From assembly GCA_964545045.1 (NCBI GenBank), contig CAZJEN010000003.1:1-64000 (forward strand): a stretch of DNA of 64,000 nucleotides, given 5' to 3'. Position numbers and translations under genes: made by a program. Source of the stretch: SIG307 sp964545045. Lineage in GTDB: Bacteria > Bacillota > Clostridia > Lachnospirales > Lachnospiraceae. The notes beneath the pieces are model-generated. The model was not told the DNA's origin. It ran no database searches and saw nothing but the letters and a program-made list of their open reading frames with translations. The first letter of the stretch is position 1; each line of letters begins with the position of its first letter. Positions 34,631 to 42,669 of this stretch are shown piece after piece.

Positions 34631-34669
34631 AAGACTGCCTTTCTTACATGACATAAAAAAGACAGTCTT
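34631..34669 (-). terminator. Terminator-like hairpin after the collagen-like gene
   Basis: AAGACTG and CAGTCTT with inner CTTT/AAAG pairs enclose a loop; only a weak T-run (CTTCTTGTTTG) follows on the minus strand. Confidence 0.5.
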
Positions 34670-34700
34670 ATAATCTCATCGTATTACTTTATGCTATTTC

Positions 34701-35369
34701 TTATTGAATCTGCGTAATCACAAGATGTGCTGAAACAGGTCGCGTTCCCCCTGCCAGCGGTGTAATGGTCAGTGCTGCTGCATTCCCCGCAGGGTTGCGT
34801 ACGGTCAGAATCGAATTTACAGCCGTTGTCTCTACCAGTGCCATTCCTACGATTTGAGAGGCCCCTGTTGCACGACCGAATACCGTATACGGCAAATCAG
34901 CTCCGTTTAATGTCAAAATCAGTTGCCCTGCTTCATCTACACTCACCTCGAATAATACCTGATACGTGCCGATTTCAGCCAAGTTGAAGGCATCCGGACC
35001 CGTTCTTGCTATATCTGCCCCGCTAGTCGGCCCATCCTGCGGAAAGCTGACATCTGTCCCCGGCGCAACCGTCGCTGCATTGTCAGGCGGCATTAACGCA
35101 TAAAAATCCGCAAAATTAAGCACTCCTCCTACTCCCGGCGGTCCCTGTGGACCTTCCAGCCCTGCCGGACCTACCGGGCCTACCGGGCCTACCTCACCTG
35201 CCGGACCTGCCGGACCACGGGCACCTACCAAGCCTTGCGGAAACAACGGACATGATTTACAACAGAAACATTCGTATTATTTATCGCAACAAGAGTTTTC
35301 GTAACAACTTTTGTTGTTGGAATCCTCGCTGTTATAACAACCATTTTTAAAGCGATTATGCCTACTCAT
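34701..35369 (-). pseudogene. Collagen-like surface protein interrupted by one TAA
   Basis: A strong start (GGGAGG, 5 nt, ATG at 35369) opens a frame of 30 codons rich in Asn and Cys (MSRHNRFKNG, SCYENSCCDK). It meets one TAA at 35277-35279 and then continues in the same frame with a Cys-rich segment (YECFCCKSCPLFPQG). Next come about ten Gly-x-Pro/Ala collagen triplets, then a 140-residue C-terminal beta domain of the BclA/TNF-like type (GTYQVLFEVSVDEAGQL). A TTG at 35246 could start a shortened protein, without a good ribosome binding site. Such proteins usually form surface or exosporium filaments. Either a nonsense mutation or a reading error explains the stop. Confidence 0.75.
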
Positions 35370-35442
35370 TATAACCTCCCATAAAAGATGTTACAACATA
35401 GCATATGTTTCCATTTTTATAAATGATACTTGGCGTCTTGTT

Positions 35443-36621
35443 TTAGTACTTCATAAACTTTTTCACCACAAACCTTGCTGCCTTATACAACGGACCCTCC
35501 AGCTCCTTCTTGGCGTTTTGCAGTTCCTTGCGAATCTCGATCTGCTGCGGACAATGGGTCTCACACTTGCCGCATCCGATACAATTGGACGCCGATGTGG
35601 AGTCCTTCCGAAGCAAAGTACACCAAATATACTCCTTTAAGGCCTTTCTCTTGCCGTCGGTAAACCGCTTGTTATACACCGAGAACACGCCCGGAATGTC
35701 CACCTTTTTCGGGCACGGCATACAATAGCCGCAGCCGGTGCAGCCCACCTTCATCTTCTCGTGAATGGCCTCCACTACGCCGGCAATCAAGGCATCATCT
35801 TCTGCCGTAAACTCTCCCGGTCGGGAAGCATCCGCATTGGCCACGTTCTCCCGCACCATTTCCAAGGAATTCATGCCGGACAATACACAGGTCACCTCCG
35901 GCTGGTTCCAAAGCCAGCGGAAGCCCCATTCTGCCGGGGTACGCTTGCTCGGATGGTCTGCAAACAGCTTCTTCGCCTTCTCCGGAAGACCGTTCACCAG
36001 ACGACCGCCACGAAGCGGCTCCATAATCCACACCGGAATCCCCTTGGATGCAGCATATTTTAAGCCCTTTTTCCCCGCCTGGGAATTCTCGTCTAGATAA
36101 TTATACTGAATCATACAAAAATCCCAGTCATAAGCATCAATGAGCTGACAAAACATATCCGAATTGCCGTGGTAAGAAAAACCGATTTGTCCTATGGCAC
36201 CGCTTGCCTTTTTCTCCCGAATCCACTCCTCAATGCCAAGTTCCTTTAACCGCTCCCAGGTCTTCACATCCGTCAGCATATGCATGAGATAATATTCCAC
36301 ATGGTCAGTACGCAGACGACGCAATTCCTCCGCAAAGGTCTTCTCCACGCCCTCTTTGCTCTTCATCAAATAGTGAGGAAGCTTCGTAGCAATCTTCACC
36401 TTATCCCGGATGCCGTGCTTTTCAAACACCTCTCCGAGAAACTCCTCACTGCCGCCGTAAATGTAGGCGGTATCATAATAATTCACACCGGCCTCGTAGG
36501 CTGCCAAAATCTCTTGCTCCGCCTTCTCAAACTCTATCTTGCCGGACTTTTTCGTGAAACGCAGGCATCCGTAGCCCAGCACGGAAATCGGATTTCCGTA
36601 TTTATCGTTGCGATACTGCAT
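35443..36621 (-). CDS. Aldo/keto reductase with C-terminal ferredoxin domain
   Basis: The gene encodes 392 residues. The N-terminal (1-270) is an aldo/keto reductase barrel with DTAYIYGGSEEFLG (catalytic Tyr), KIATKLP (Lys) and YYLMHM (His). The C-terminal part has two Cys clusters, CTGCGYCMPCP and CIGCGKCETHCP, fit for [4Fe-4S] clusters. Such fused enzymes are common in anaerobes and use NAD(P)H or ferredoxin to reduce aldehydes or ketones; the substrate is unknown. It follows the Gfo/Idh/MocA gene by about 70 bp and is the last gene of that operon. Confidence 0.94.
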   Translation of the reverse strand: MQYRNDKYGNPISVLGYGCLRFTKKSGKIEFEKAEQEILAAYEAGVNYYDTAYIYGGSEEFLGEVFEKHGIRDKVKIATKLPHYLMKSKEGVEKTFAEELRRLRTDHVEYYLMHMLTDVKTWERLKELGIEEWIREKKASGAIGQIGFSYHGNSDMFCQLIDAYDWDFCMIQYNYLDENSQAGKKGLKYAASKGIPVWIMEPLRGGRLVNGLPEKAKKLFADHPSKRTPAEWGFRWLWNQPEVTCVLSGMNSLEMVRENVANADASRPGEFTAEDDALIAGVVEAIHEKMKVGCTGCGYCMPCPKKVDIPGVFSVYNKRFTDGKRKALKEYIWCTLLRKDSTSASNCIGCGKCETHCPQQIEIRKELQNAKKELEGPLYKAARFVVKKFMKY

Positions 36622-36690
36622 ATTGTTCCTCCAAGTTACACATTGATTATCTCCCGAAGCCTCCCTATGAACTGCCTGTTTCCCCGTAGC

Positions 36691-37662
36691 CTACGCTTCT
36701 CCCGGATATGTGAAATCCCACTGCTTCCGCAGGGCATCCATGGTCTCCATCACCTGAACGGTCTCTTCCATGGGCATGGAAACGCTCTCCGTCTTTCCCT
36801 GTTCAATCAAATCGATACACTCCATAAACTGATATTCATACCCGTTAATCTGCTCCGGCACATCCATATGCTGCAACAAATTATCCCCGCAATCATAAAT
36901 GGAAATTGACTGCGGATTGTTAATATTCTCCACCACCATATAGCCCTTATCCCCGTAGAAAATGCCCTTCCGGTCGGAACGCCCGTACACCCCGTGAGTC
37001 AGCACCGCCATGCGTCCGTCCTTATAGAAAAACGTGATGGTTTCCTGTCCGTCCACGCCAGTCGGCATCTTCATCACGGAAGACTCCATACGCGCAATCT
37101 CCTTACCGAAATGCATAAAGGCAAAATTGATGCCGTACACACCCAAATCCAGAAGAGCACCGCCCGCCAACTCCGGCAGTAAAATCCGCTCTTTATCCCG
37201 CATCGGGTAAGACAAATTGGCCGTCAGATTCGTCACCTCACCGATAACACCACTTTCTAACAAATCGTTAATCAGCTTCCGGGACGGCATATACCGGGTC
37301 CAGATGGCCTCCGCCACGAACACACCAGCCTCCTTTGCCGCTGCCTGAACTTCTCTGGCCTGCTTCGCATTTAACGTAAAGGCCTTCTCGCAAAGCACAT
37401 GCTTTTTGTGCTTAATACAAAGCATCATATCCTCAAAATGTCTGGAGTGAGGCGTCGCCACATACACCAGCTCCACCGCCGGGTCCGCCACCAGCTCCTC
37501 GTAGCTTCCGTAGGCCTTTTCATAGCCGTACTCCTTTGCGGCCTCCTGTGCCCGCGCAAGGGTCCGGGACGCCACCGCATAGCACTCCGCATCCGGTATT
37601 CCCTTTAACGCCGGTGTCACCGTCATCACAATCCAACCTGTTCCTAAAACTCCGATTTTCAT
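36691..37662 (-). CDS. Gfo/Idh/MocA family oxidoreductase
   Basis: The gene encodes 323 residues from the ATG at 37662, 4-5 nt after AAGGAGG. The Rossmann motif IGVLGTGWIV, ELVYVATPHSRHF and the catalytic-lysine motif CEKAFTLN (Lys near 97) define the NAD(P)-dependent dehydrogenase fold; the C-terminal sheet has GGALLDLGVYGINF. The family oxidises or reduces sugars, inositols and similar molecules. It is 26 bp from the ORF6N gene and 70 bp before the aldo/keto reductase gene, with which it may act on the same substrate. Confidence 0.93.
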   Translation of the reverse strand: MKIGVLGTGWIVMTVTPALKGIPDAECYAVASRTLARAQEAAKEYGYEKAYGSYEELVADPAVELVYVATPHSRHFEDMMLCIKHKKHVLCEKAFTLNAKQAREVQAAAKEAGVFVAEAIWTRYMPSRKLINDLLESGVIGEVTNLTANLSYPMRDKERILLPELAGGALLDLGVYGINFAFMHFGKEIARMESSVMKMPTGVDGQETITFFYKDGRMAVLTHGVYGRSDRKGIFYGDKGYMVVENINNPQSISIYDCGDNLLQHMDVPEQINGYEYQFMECIDLIEQGKTESVSMPMEETVQVMETMDALRKQWDFTYPGEA

Positions 37663-37688
37663 AGGGCCTCCTTGTTCGTCTTTCATTC

Positions 37689-38750
37689 TTATATGGTTTT
37701 ATCCGGTCCTGCTAACAGCTTATCCATGACCGGGTGAATGATCACACTCTGTTCAATCTTATTAATGGCACAAAGCTTCTTTCCCGCATCCTTGCTGGAT
37801 GCACCGCAGTGATACACCTGCTCCGTAGACAAACCGTAATCAATCACAATCAGCCTGTCATGACAATCCGGATTCGCCTTGATGCGAAACGGAGGATATT
37901 GCGCCTCAAAATCCTTTACCACTGCCGGCGTCAGAAATCCGTTCCTTCCGTGTCCGTTTTCCGTAAATAAAACAACTTCCACTCCTTGTTTCTTCTGCGA
38001 TAGAAGCTGTAATGTTTTTGCATTCATATAATCATCCACCACATAAATACTTGCAGTAGCCTGCTGATAAATATCAATGTACGCGGTATCCGCTTCGAAC
38101 TTCTGTCCTTTATAAATGACAAAGCTCTTAAAGTCCTTCTCCGACACAAAGTTCTCATTCAAAGTGTCAATACTCTTCCGGATATCCTCTATTTCCTGTT
38201 CCGTCCTCTTTTTCCAATCTGAGATACCTGAAACCTGTACCGATATTTCGGAAACTTTGGCTGTCACCAATCTCATCTCCGACTGTGTGACAAACTGTTG
38301 GTTCTGCTTTATGTAATGACGCATCTCACGAAAGGCCCGCATGATGAAGATGCTTTGTTGCTCCGCAAGTTCTCCTCGAAGAACCGTAGCAAGCATGTAG
38401 ATTCCTTGCTCGGTAAACGCGTAAGGTAGCTTTCGTTTTCCGCCCCAACTTGAAGTCACAATTTGTGACTTCAAGATTTCACCTTCTACCCTTTCCTCAG
38501 CCCCGGACCCGTCGTTTAAAGTCACAATTTGTGACTTTAAACATTCCGCCGGTATTTCATCCTTCTCAAGCTGAAACATAAAATCCTCTGGGAATCTGGA
38601 AATATTCCGTTTCACTTGTTGATTTAATGCTTTCACTTCATACCCATAAATCTCCGCAAGATCCGTATCCAACATCACCTGCTGCCCGCGTATCACATAA
38701 ACCCGGTTCTGTATCTTATCTACCGTCAGTCCCTTCGTCTGTTCTCCCAT
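37689..38750 (-). CDS. ORF6N domain protein with PLD-like C-terminal domain, copy 1
   Basis: The gene encodes 353 residues. The N-terminal ORF6N domain (about 8-135) has RVYVIRGQQVMLDTDLAEIYG, RFPEDFMFQL and the hallmark LPYAFTEQGIYML. A coiled-coil middle (150-225) follows. The C-terminal domain (235-353) has IYVVDDYMNAKTLQLL, then CHDRLIVIDYG and YHCGASSKDAGKK, which fits an HxR-x4-D...GxS pattern like half of a phospholipase-D active site. ORF6N is DNA-associated and common in phage antirepressors. Two perfect palindromes inside the gene encode a duplicated LKSQIVT. It overlaps an HTH gene by 35 nt. Function is unknown. Confidence 0.88.
   Translation of the reverse strand: MGEQTKGLTVDKIQNRVYVIRGQQVMLDTDLAEIYGYEVKALNQQVKRNISRFPEDFMFQLEKDEIPAECLKSQIVTLNDGSGAEERVEGEILKSQIVTSSWGGKRKLPYAFTEQGIYMLATVLRGELAEQQSIFIMRAFREMRHYIKQNQQFVTQSEMRLVTAKVSEISVQVSGISDWKKRTEQEIEDIRKSIDTLNENFVSEKDFKSFVIYKGQKFEADTAYIDIYQQATASIYVVDDYMNAKTLQLLSQKKQGVEVVLFTENGHGRNGFLTPAVVKDFEAQYPPFRIKANPDCHDRLIVIDYGLSTEQVYHCGASSKDAGKKLCAINKIEQSVIIHPVMDKLLAGPDKTI
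38449..38475. repeat. 27-bp perfect palindrome inside the ORF6N gene (copy 1, site A)
   Basis: Arms CTTGAAGTCACAA (38449-38461) and TTGTGACTTCAAG (38463-38475) around a single base. It encodes the residues LKSQIVTSS on the minus strand, the palindrome centre lying on the Gln-Ile pair. Confidence 0.95.
38514..38542. repeat. 29-bp perfect palindrome inside the ORF6N gene (copy 1, site B)
   Basis: Arms GTTTAAAGTCACAA (38514-38527) and TTGTGACTTTAAAC (38529-38542) around one base. It encodes LKSQIVTLN, centred on Gln-Ile. It shares its inner 21 bp (AAGTCACAA-T-TTGTGACTT plus one base each side varying) with site A, 65 bp away. Confidence 0.95.
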
Positions 38751-38955
38751 TCACATCCTCCGCAGTACCTACTATACCCAACTTTTCCATACGTATCATA
38801 TACTCCATCATCCGAAGCACATACTCCGGCGCATTCCGGTTCCCACGCTCCCACTCCGTCACCGTCCGGTATGGAATCATAAAATAATCGCAAAACTCCT
38901 TACGGTTCATGCCGGTCTGTTCTCGGAGTTCGGTAATCTTTTGTTTGCAATCCAT
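38716..38955 (-). CDS. Small HTH protein upstream of ORF6N copy 1
   Basis: The gene encodes 79 residues from the ATG at 38955, after GGAGGAGG. It contains a Cro/XRE-like helix-turn-helix (ITELREQTGMNRKEF, YRTVTEWERGNR), then a helical and Asp/Arg-rich tail. Its end overlaps the ORF6N start by 35 nt, giving translational coupling. A dyad GTTATA-N5-TATAAC covers the -10 of its promoter, so it may be autoregulated. A second HTH gene precedes the other ORF6N copy, suggesting a two-gene cassette. Confidence 0.85.
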   Translation of the reverse strand: MDCKQKITELREQTGMNRKEFCDYFMIPYRTVTEWERGNRNAPEYVLRMMEYMIRMEKLGIVGTAEDVNGRTDEGTDGR

Positions 38956-38983
38956 GAGACACCTCCTCCATAGCATTTGTCAC

Positions 38984-39021
38984 GTTATATTTACTATAAC
39001 ATAAACAAAAATTTTACGCAA
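38984..39021 (-). promoter_or_regulatory. Promoter and dyad of the HTH-ORF6N cassette 1
   Basis: On the minus strand TTGCGT (39016-39021), 17 bp, TATAGT (38993-38998). The dyad GTTATA-TTTAC-TATAAC (38984-39000) covers the -10. Confidence 0.6.
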
Positions 39022-39140
39022 TGTGTAATTGTATATAATCTCACCTTTACTTCCCCCCTCAGAGGTAACGCCTCTCTCCGTTGTACAACTAATCTACAGC
39101 CTTCTACCTTTCTTTTCCATCTGTTTCAGCGCTAAACTAC

Positions 39141-39179
39141 ATACGGCTGTTGCTACCCTTCTGATAACAACAGCCGTAT
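39141..39179. other. Strong hairpin without T-run
   Basis: Perfect 12-bp arms ATACGGCTGTTG (39141-39152) and CAACAGCCGTAT (39168-39179). It is downstream of the two small genes on the minus strand but lacks a T-tract, so it may be a processed or weak terminator. The stretch 38956-39195 carries this hairpin, a smaller dyad at 39060-39074 and the promoter above, and no gene. Confidence 0.6.
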
Positions 39180-39195
39180 CCAATCACATATTAAC

Positions 39196-39294
39196 CTAAA
39201 ACTCCACTTTCACCGTCTTTCCCATTTTATCCCATATATCATACACATCTTTTGTACCAAGGCCTACTTCACGTCCTAGAAATTTTGCCGACAT
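39196..39294 (-). CDS. Possible 32-residue protein
   Basis: A short frame MSAKFLGREVGLGTKDVYDI..., preceded by GGTAGG directly before ATG; a GTG at 39312 is an alternative start. The sequence resembles the small helical domains at the ends of phage antirepressors (xAxELGxxxGL). It follows the 52-residue gene with a 1-nt gap to its stop. Evidence is thin; it may be a remnant. Confidence 0.35.
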   Translation of the reverse strand: MSAKFLGREVGLGTKDVYDIWDKMGKTVKVEF

Positions 39295-39295
39295 C

Positions 39296-39454
39296 CTACC
39301 TATGATAATCACCTGCCTTCCCAGTTACACTTTTCTCCCCACTTTCTACTCCCTTCCCTACCTTCACAAATACTCCGATTCCTTCCGCGTACTCCCTGTT
39401 CCGCGCCACTTTCTCCGCAAGACGGATTGCAGCAATCCTTCCCTTCACAGACAT
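39296..39454 (-). CDS. Small basic protein, 52 residues
   Basis: MSVKGRIAAIRLAEKVARNR... to a TAG at 39296-39298. A clear ribosome binding site (GGAGGTGGT) precedes the ATG at 39454. The N-terminal helix with LAEKVARNREYAEGIGV recalls short unnamed proteins found next to phage-type regulators in Lachnospiraceae. It starts 13 bp after the stop of the 187-residue gene, so it belongs to that operon. Function is unknown. Confidence 0.6.
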   Translation of the reverse strand: MSVKGRIAAIRLAEKVARNREYAEGIGVFVKVGKGVESGEKSVTGKAGDYHR

Positions 39455-39467
39455 AGCACCACCTCCG

Positions 39468-40031
39468 TCAGGTTCTTCCCACCTTTTTATTGATATCTAC
39501 TCCCGCCCCATTACCGTCCATCCCTATCACATGCAGTAACGTAGCATAATACTCCGCCAACGCCTCATAGGCTTTGTACTCCCCTAAAATCCCGATAAGC
39601 AGAGTCCCTGTTTCATAGCAGTGCCGGGTATACTCCTCACTTTCTACTCCCACCGTTTCCACGTCCGCAGAAAAAGTATACCCCAGGCACAATGCCCACA
39701 ACAGGTTTGCAATTGCTTCCGGAGTACCGGCCTCCTCATAAGACCTTTGGTACTCCTCCAGTGCCGTCTCCAGATACTGCTTCACAGACTCCCATTCTTC
39801 CCTCGTCTCCATGGCAAATATCCGGCAGGAGCAGGCATATCCCCTAATAAAATGCCTCTCCGTAAGCGCCGTCTTCGAACTCACAAAAGGAAACATCATC
39901 CGAAGTGCTTCCAGCTTCTGCTCCCAAGTAAAATCCCCAACCCTGAATTCCGTCAACCGCAAATTCCGCTGCGGTTCCTCGCACATACGCCCCTCATCTC
40001 GATGAATACGTTCTGTTTGATCCTCGTCCAT
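39468..40031 (-). CDS. Hypothetical helical protein, 187 residues
   Basis: The ATG follows GAGAGGG. The protein is acidic and mostly helical. A repeated pattern of aromatic/Ala-Leu helices (WESVKQYLETALEEYQRSYEEAGTPEAIANLLWALCLGY) suggests TPR-like or Sel1-like helical pairs from about residue 75 on. No signal peptide or membrane helix is visible. The promoter has a dyad over its -10 and a terminator-like hairpin in the short leader, so expression is probably regulated. I do not recognise the family. Confidence 0.7.
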   Translation of the reverse strand: MDEDQTERIHRDEGRMCEEPQRNLRLTEFRVGDFTWEQKLEALRMMFPFVSSKTALTERHFIRGYACSCRIFAMETREEWESVKQYLETALEEYQRSYEEAGTPEAIANLLWALCLGYTFSADVETVGVESEEYTRHCYETGTLLIGILGEYKAYEALAEYYATLLHVIGMDGNGAGVDINKKVGRT

Positions 40032-40049
40032 CTTGTCCCTCTCCTCACA

Positions 40050-40110
40050 AAAAGGTGCTCTTTCCGTAACACCTTTTCCTTTTTGTATGTGATTATTATA
40101 CCTTCACATA
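40050..40110 (-). promoter_or_regulatory. Promoter, operator dyad and leader hairpin of the 187-residue gene
   Basis: A perfect TATAAT (40095-40100, minus strand) lies inside TCACATA...TATGTGA arms (40086-40092 and 40104-40110; 11-bp spacer). About 11 nt after the predicted start, AAAAGGTG/CACCTTTT (40050-40057, 40070-40077) forms a hairpin followed by TTTTTG, a possible attenuator. Confidence 0.5.
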
Positions 40111-40190
40111 TCACAAAGAAAAATGTCTGTTACAGCAAAATAACATCTTCTATTTCGGTCTTTCCGGCAAAAAAACTCCTCTACATAACA

Positions 40191-40231
40191 AAAAGGGCAT
40201 CCCTCCGGCCTCTCTGACCTTCGGAATACCC
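40191..40231 (-). terminator. Terminator of the MATE / glucuronidase / HTH operon
   Basis: On the minus strand GGGTATTCC pairs with GGGATGCCC (with G-U pairs), followed by TTTTTG. Confidence 0.75.
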
Positions 40232-40249
40232 TCTTCAAACACATTTCTT

Positions 40250-40765
40250 CTATTTCTCTTTCTTTTTACAGGCTTTATACGCCTCAATATCAATCGCACC
40301 GTTGGCAAGCATCTGCTCAGACCAAAGCTGAAGGGTCTCCACCGTAATGGATATTTTCTCCAATTCCTCCTGAATATGGATGAAATCCTTAATCTCGTCA
40401 CCCTCAATCCTTCCGTCCGCAGTAATCTCAATGAGACGCTCCTGCTTTTTGTGCATGGAATTTAAGGAAGCCAACATCTCAAGCACAATCTGAGAAAGGT
40501 CCTTTATTTTAATCTCCGGCACGTACTGCTTTCCGATGGGACACTCGTTGGCACAATAGTGATTGCACAAATTCGGCAGCTTGTACGCCTCCGACATCAG
40601 CAGCACCTCGTCCGGATGAGGCAGGGATTTTTCGCTTTCGATTTTTTCGATTCGCTCCGGCGGCATTGTTTCCAAAAGCTCGCTTGCCTTTTCTCTGGAC
40701 AGTCCCAGTTCCTCTCTGCGAAGCTGATAGATATTTTTATTTTCTTTAACGGAAACTCGTCCCAT
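40250..40765 (-). CDS. XRE-like regulator with Cys motif
   Basis: The gene encodes 171 residues. An N-terminal HTH (about 8-60, LRREELGLSREKASELLETMPPERIEKIE) is followed by CNHYCANECPIG, a CxxxCxxxC group near 85, and a helical C-terminal region (100-165). The Cys group may bind a metal, but that is not shown. It starts 2 bp after the beta-glucuronidase stop codon; its ribosome binding site lies in the end of that gene, so it is the last gene of that operon and possibly its regulator. Confidence 0.82.
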   Translation of the reverse strand: MGRVSVKENKNIYQLRREELGLSREKASELLETMPPERIEKIESEKSLPHPDEVLLMSEAYKLPNLCNHYCANECPIGKQYVPEIKIKDLSQIVLEMLASLNSMHKKQERLIEITADGRIEGDEIKDFIHIQEELEKISITVETLQLWSEQMLANGAIDIEAYKACKKKEK

Positions 40766-40767
40766 GA

Positions 40768-42624
40768 TTAGTCTTCTCCTTTGATTTCTTCGTAAAACTT
40801 CTTCAGAACCGCAAACGCCGGCTTCTTGTACTTTTTATCCTCCGACAGCAGCCCCTTCCGGTTATAGTACTTCTGAATGGCCGCCGTACGTCTCGGGCAT
40901 CGGAAATCGTACAGTATCCACGGCGTCATTCCCTTAATGTAGGATATCTTCCGGATTGTATCTATCTGTCGTTCATAAACGTAGGCCTGGTACTCCTCCG
41001 TTCCTTTATCCTCCAAGCCCCCGTGAAGTCCCTGCAGGGCATCTGCGCCGAATTCCGTAATGATAACAGGCTTGTCCGGGTTGCTGTTAAGAAACAACTG
41101 CGGAAGCTTTTCAAAGTCCGGCGAATACCAGCCATAATATTCATTGATGCCAATGATATCCAGATACTCCGTCAGCCGGTCTGCAATCTGATTCTTCGCA
41201 CCATCCACCAGACAGGCTGCGGAAATCAAACGGGTCTTATCCTCTCTCCGGGCACATTCCGCCAGTCTGCTCATAAAACTTAAGCGTTCGTCAGAGTCTG
41301 CATTCTCGTTTCCTACCGACCAGACAATGACACTTGCGCGGTTCCAATCTCGCGTAATCAGCTCCCGAAGCTGATTTTCCGCATCCGCGTAGGTCTTGTC
41401 CCTGTTGAACAAAATTGCCCAGTACACCGGGATTTCCTCCCACAAAAGCATCCCCAGCTCATCCGCCAGCTTTGCCATGTTTTCATGGTGCGGATAATGG
41501 GCAATCCGCATAAAGTTACAGCCCAGTTCCTTTGCCAGCTTAATATTCTCGATACGCTCCTCATCCGTCAGAGCTTTTCCGTTTGCCACGCTGTCCTCAT
41601 GACAACTGATGCCCCGTAAGAAAATAGGCTTGCCGTTTAGCAGGATTTCTCCTTGAGATACCTTGATTTCACGGAAACCGACACGATCCCTGACCCTATC
41701 TCCCATACAAGTCACAGTCACATCATAAAGCTTCGGACATTCCGGAGACCAAAGTTCCAAACTCGGTTTCACAGCAGCACCATCCGACACGGGTGCTTCG
41801 ACACACTTTTCTCTGCTGCACAAAGAGCCCTCGGAAACCGGCAATACACACTCCCCGACGCCTTCTGTCACGGTCACTTCTTTCTTTATTCCCAGTTCTT
41901 CAACATAAACCATTGCCATGGTCGTCACAGGCTGAGACAACCGTACCTTTACCTGTATCTTACTATAAGTCCCGTCCGGCACCAAACCAATACGAAAATC
42001 TTTGATATGTACTTTCGGCACCCGTACTAATTCAATATCGCGATATACGCCGCCGTAGTTGAACCAGTCCGTATTTTCCGTCGGCACCTGCTCGGGACGT
42101 CTCGTACTGTCTACCGCGATAATGATTCTGTTTTCTTCTTTTAACTGCTCCGTCACCTTGAAAAATGCCGGTGTGGAACCGCCCCGATGCATACCGATGT
42201 ATTCTCCGTTTAAGAATACACGGCAAATATAATTGGCCGCACCGATGCGCAAATATACCTCTTCGTCATCTGCCACATCAAAAGTAAACTTCTTGGTGAA
42301 TACCATACTTCCGTCATAAATAATAAACTCCGGGCGCACTGTATTCCAACACACCGGAAGATCTATCTCCGGCCAGGCATCAAAGGAATAATCCACCGGC
42401 ACGGTAAAACCCCTTTCATCCACGTACCGCTCCCGGAACCACCTCTGACGCAGACAAGTATCGTACTGATCCACGGCATACTTCCACGTACCGTTTAGAG
42501 ACAGAGTCTCTCTGCCGCCCATAAACACGGCATCCACCACCGTTGCCTGCATTCCCTCGTATTGGTCCGTATAGTTTTCCAAATGAATGTCCGATAAATA
42601 AATTTTCGGCTTCTTTTCTTCCAT
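40768..42624 (-). CDS. GH2 beta-glucuronidase
   Basis: The gene encodes 618 residues, close to bacterial GUS length. The order is a jelly-roll sugar-binding domain, an immunoglobulin-like domain and a TIM barrel. The acid/base Glu is in VWSVGNEN (near 440) and the nucleophile Glu in IITEFGADA (near 523). The motif NRK (Asn588-x-Lys590) matches the NxK motif by which beta-glucuronidases bind the uronate carboxyl, which favours glucuronidase over galactosidase. No signal peptide, so cytoplasmic. It lies between the MATE exporter gene (45 bp) and an HTH gene (2 bp). Confidence 0.88.
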   Translation of the reverse strand: MEEKKPKIYLSDIHLENYTDQYEGMQATVVDAVFMGGRETLSLNGTWKYAVDQYDTCLRQRWFRERYVDERGFTVPVDYSFDAWPEIDLPVCWNTVRPEFIIYDGSMVFTKKFTFDVADDEEVYLRIGAANYICRVFLNGEYIGMHRGGSTPAFFKVTEQLKEENRIIIAVDSTRRPEQVPTENTDWFNYGGVYRDIELVRVPKVHIKDFRIGLVPDGTYSKIQVKVRLSQPVTTMAMVYVEELGIKKEVTVTEGVGECVLPVSEGSLCSREKCVEAPVSDGAAVKPSLELWSPECPKLYDVTVTCMGDRVRDRVGFREIKVSQGEILLNGKPIFLRGISCHEDSVANGKALTDEERIENIKLAKELGCNFMRIAHYPHHENMAKLADELGMLLWEEIPVYWAILFNRDKTYADAENQLRELITRDWNRASVIVWSVGNENADSDERLSFMSRLAECARREDKTRLISAACLVDGAKNQIADRLTEYLDIIGINEYYGWYSPDFEKLPQLFLNSNPDKPVIITEFGADALQGLHGGLEDKGTEEYQAYVYERQIDTIRKISYIKGMTPWILYDFRCPRRTAAIQKYYNRKGLLSEDKKYKKPAFAVLKKFYEEIKGED

Positions 42625-42669
42625 TCTTCGCCACCTCCGTTCTGACCTTCTATAACGACTGAAGTCCAG

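Noticed and set aside
35277..35279. Recoding (selenocysteine or pyrrolysine) at the in-frame stop codons here and at 50667-50669
   Set aside because: The codons are TAA and TAG; selenocysteine uses TGA, no insertion element is visible, and the aligned residue in ORF6N copy 1 is an ordinary Gln.
39141..39179. Intrinsic terminator of the small-gene operon
   Set aside because: Perfect stem but no T-run on either strand, so listed only as a hairpin.
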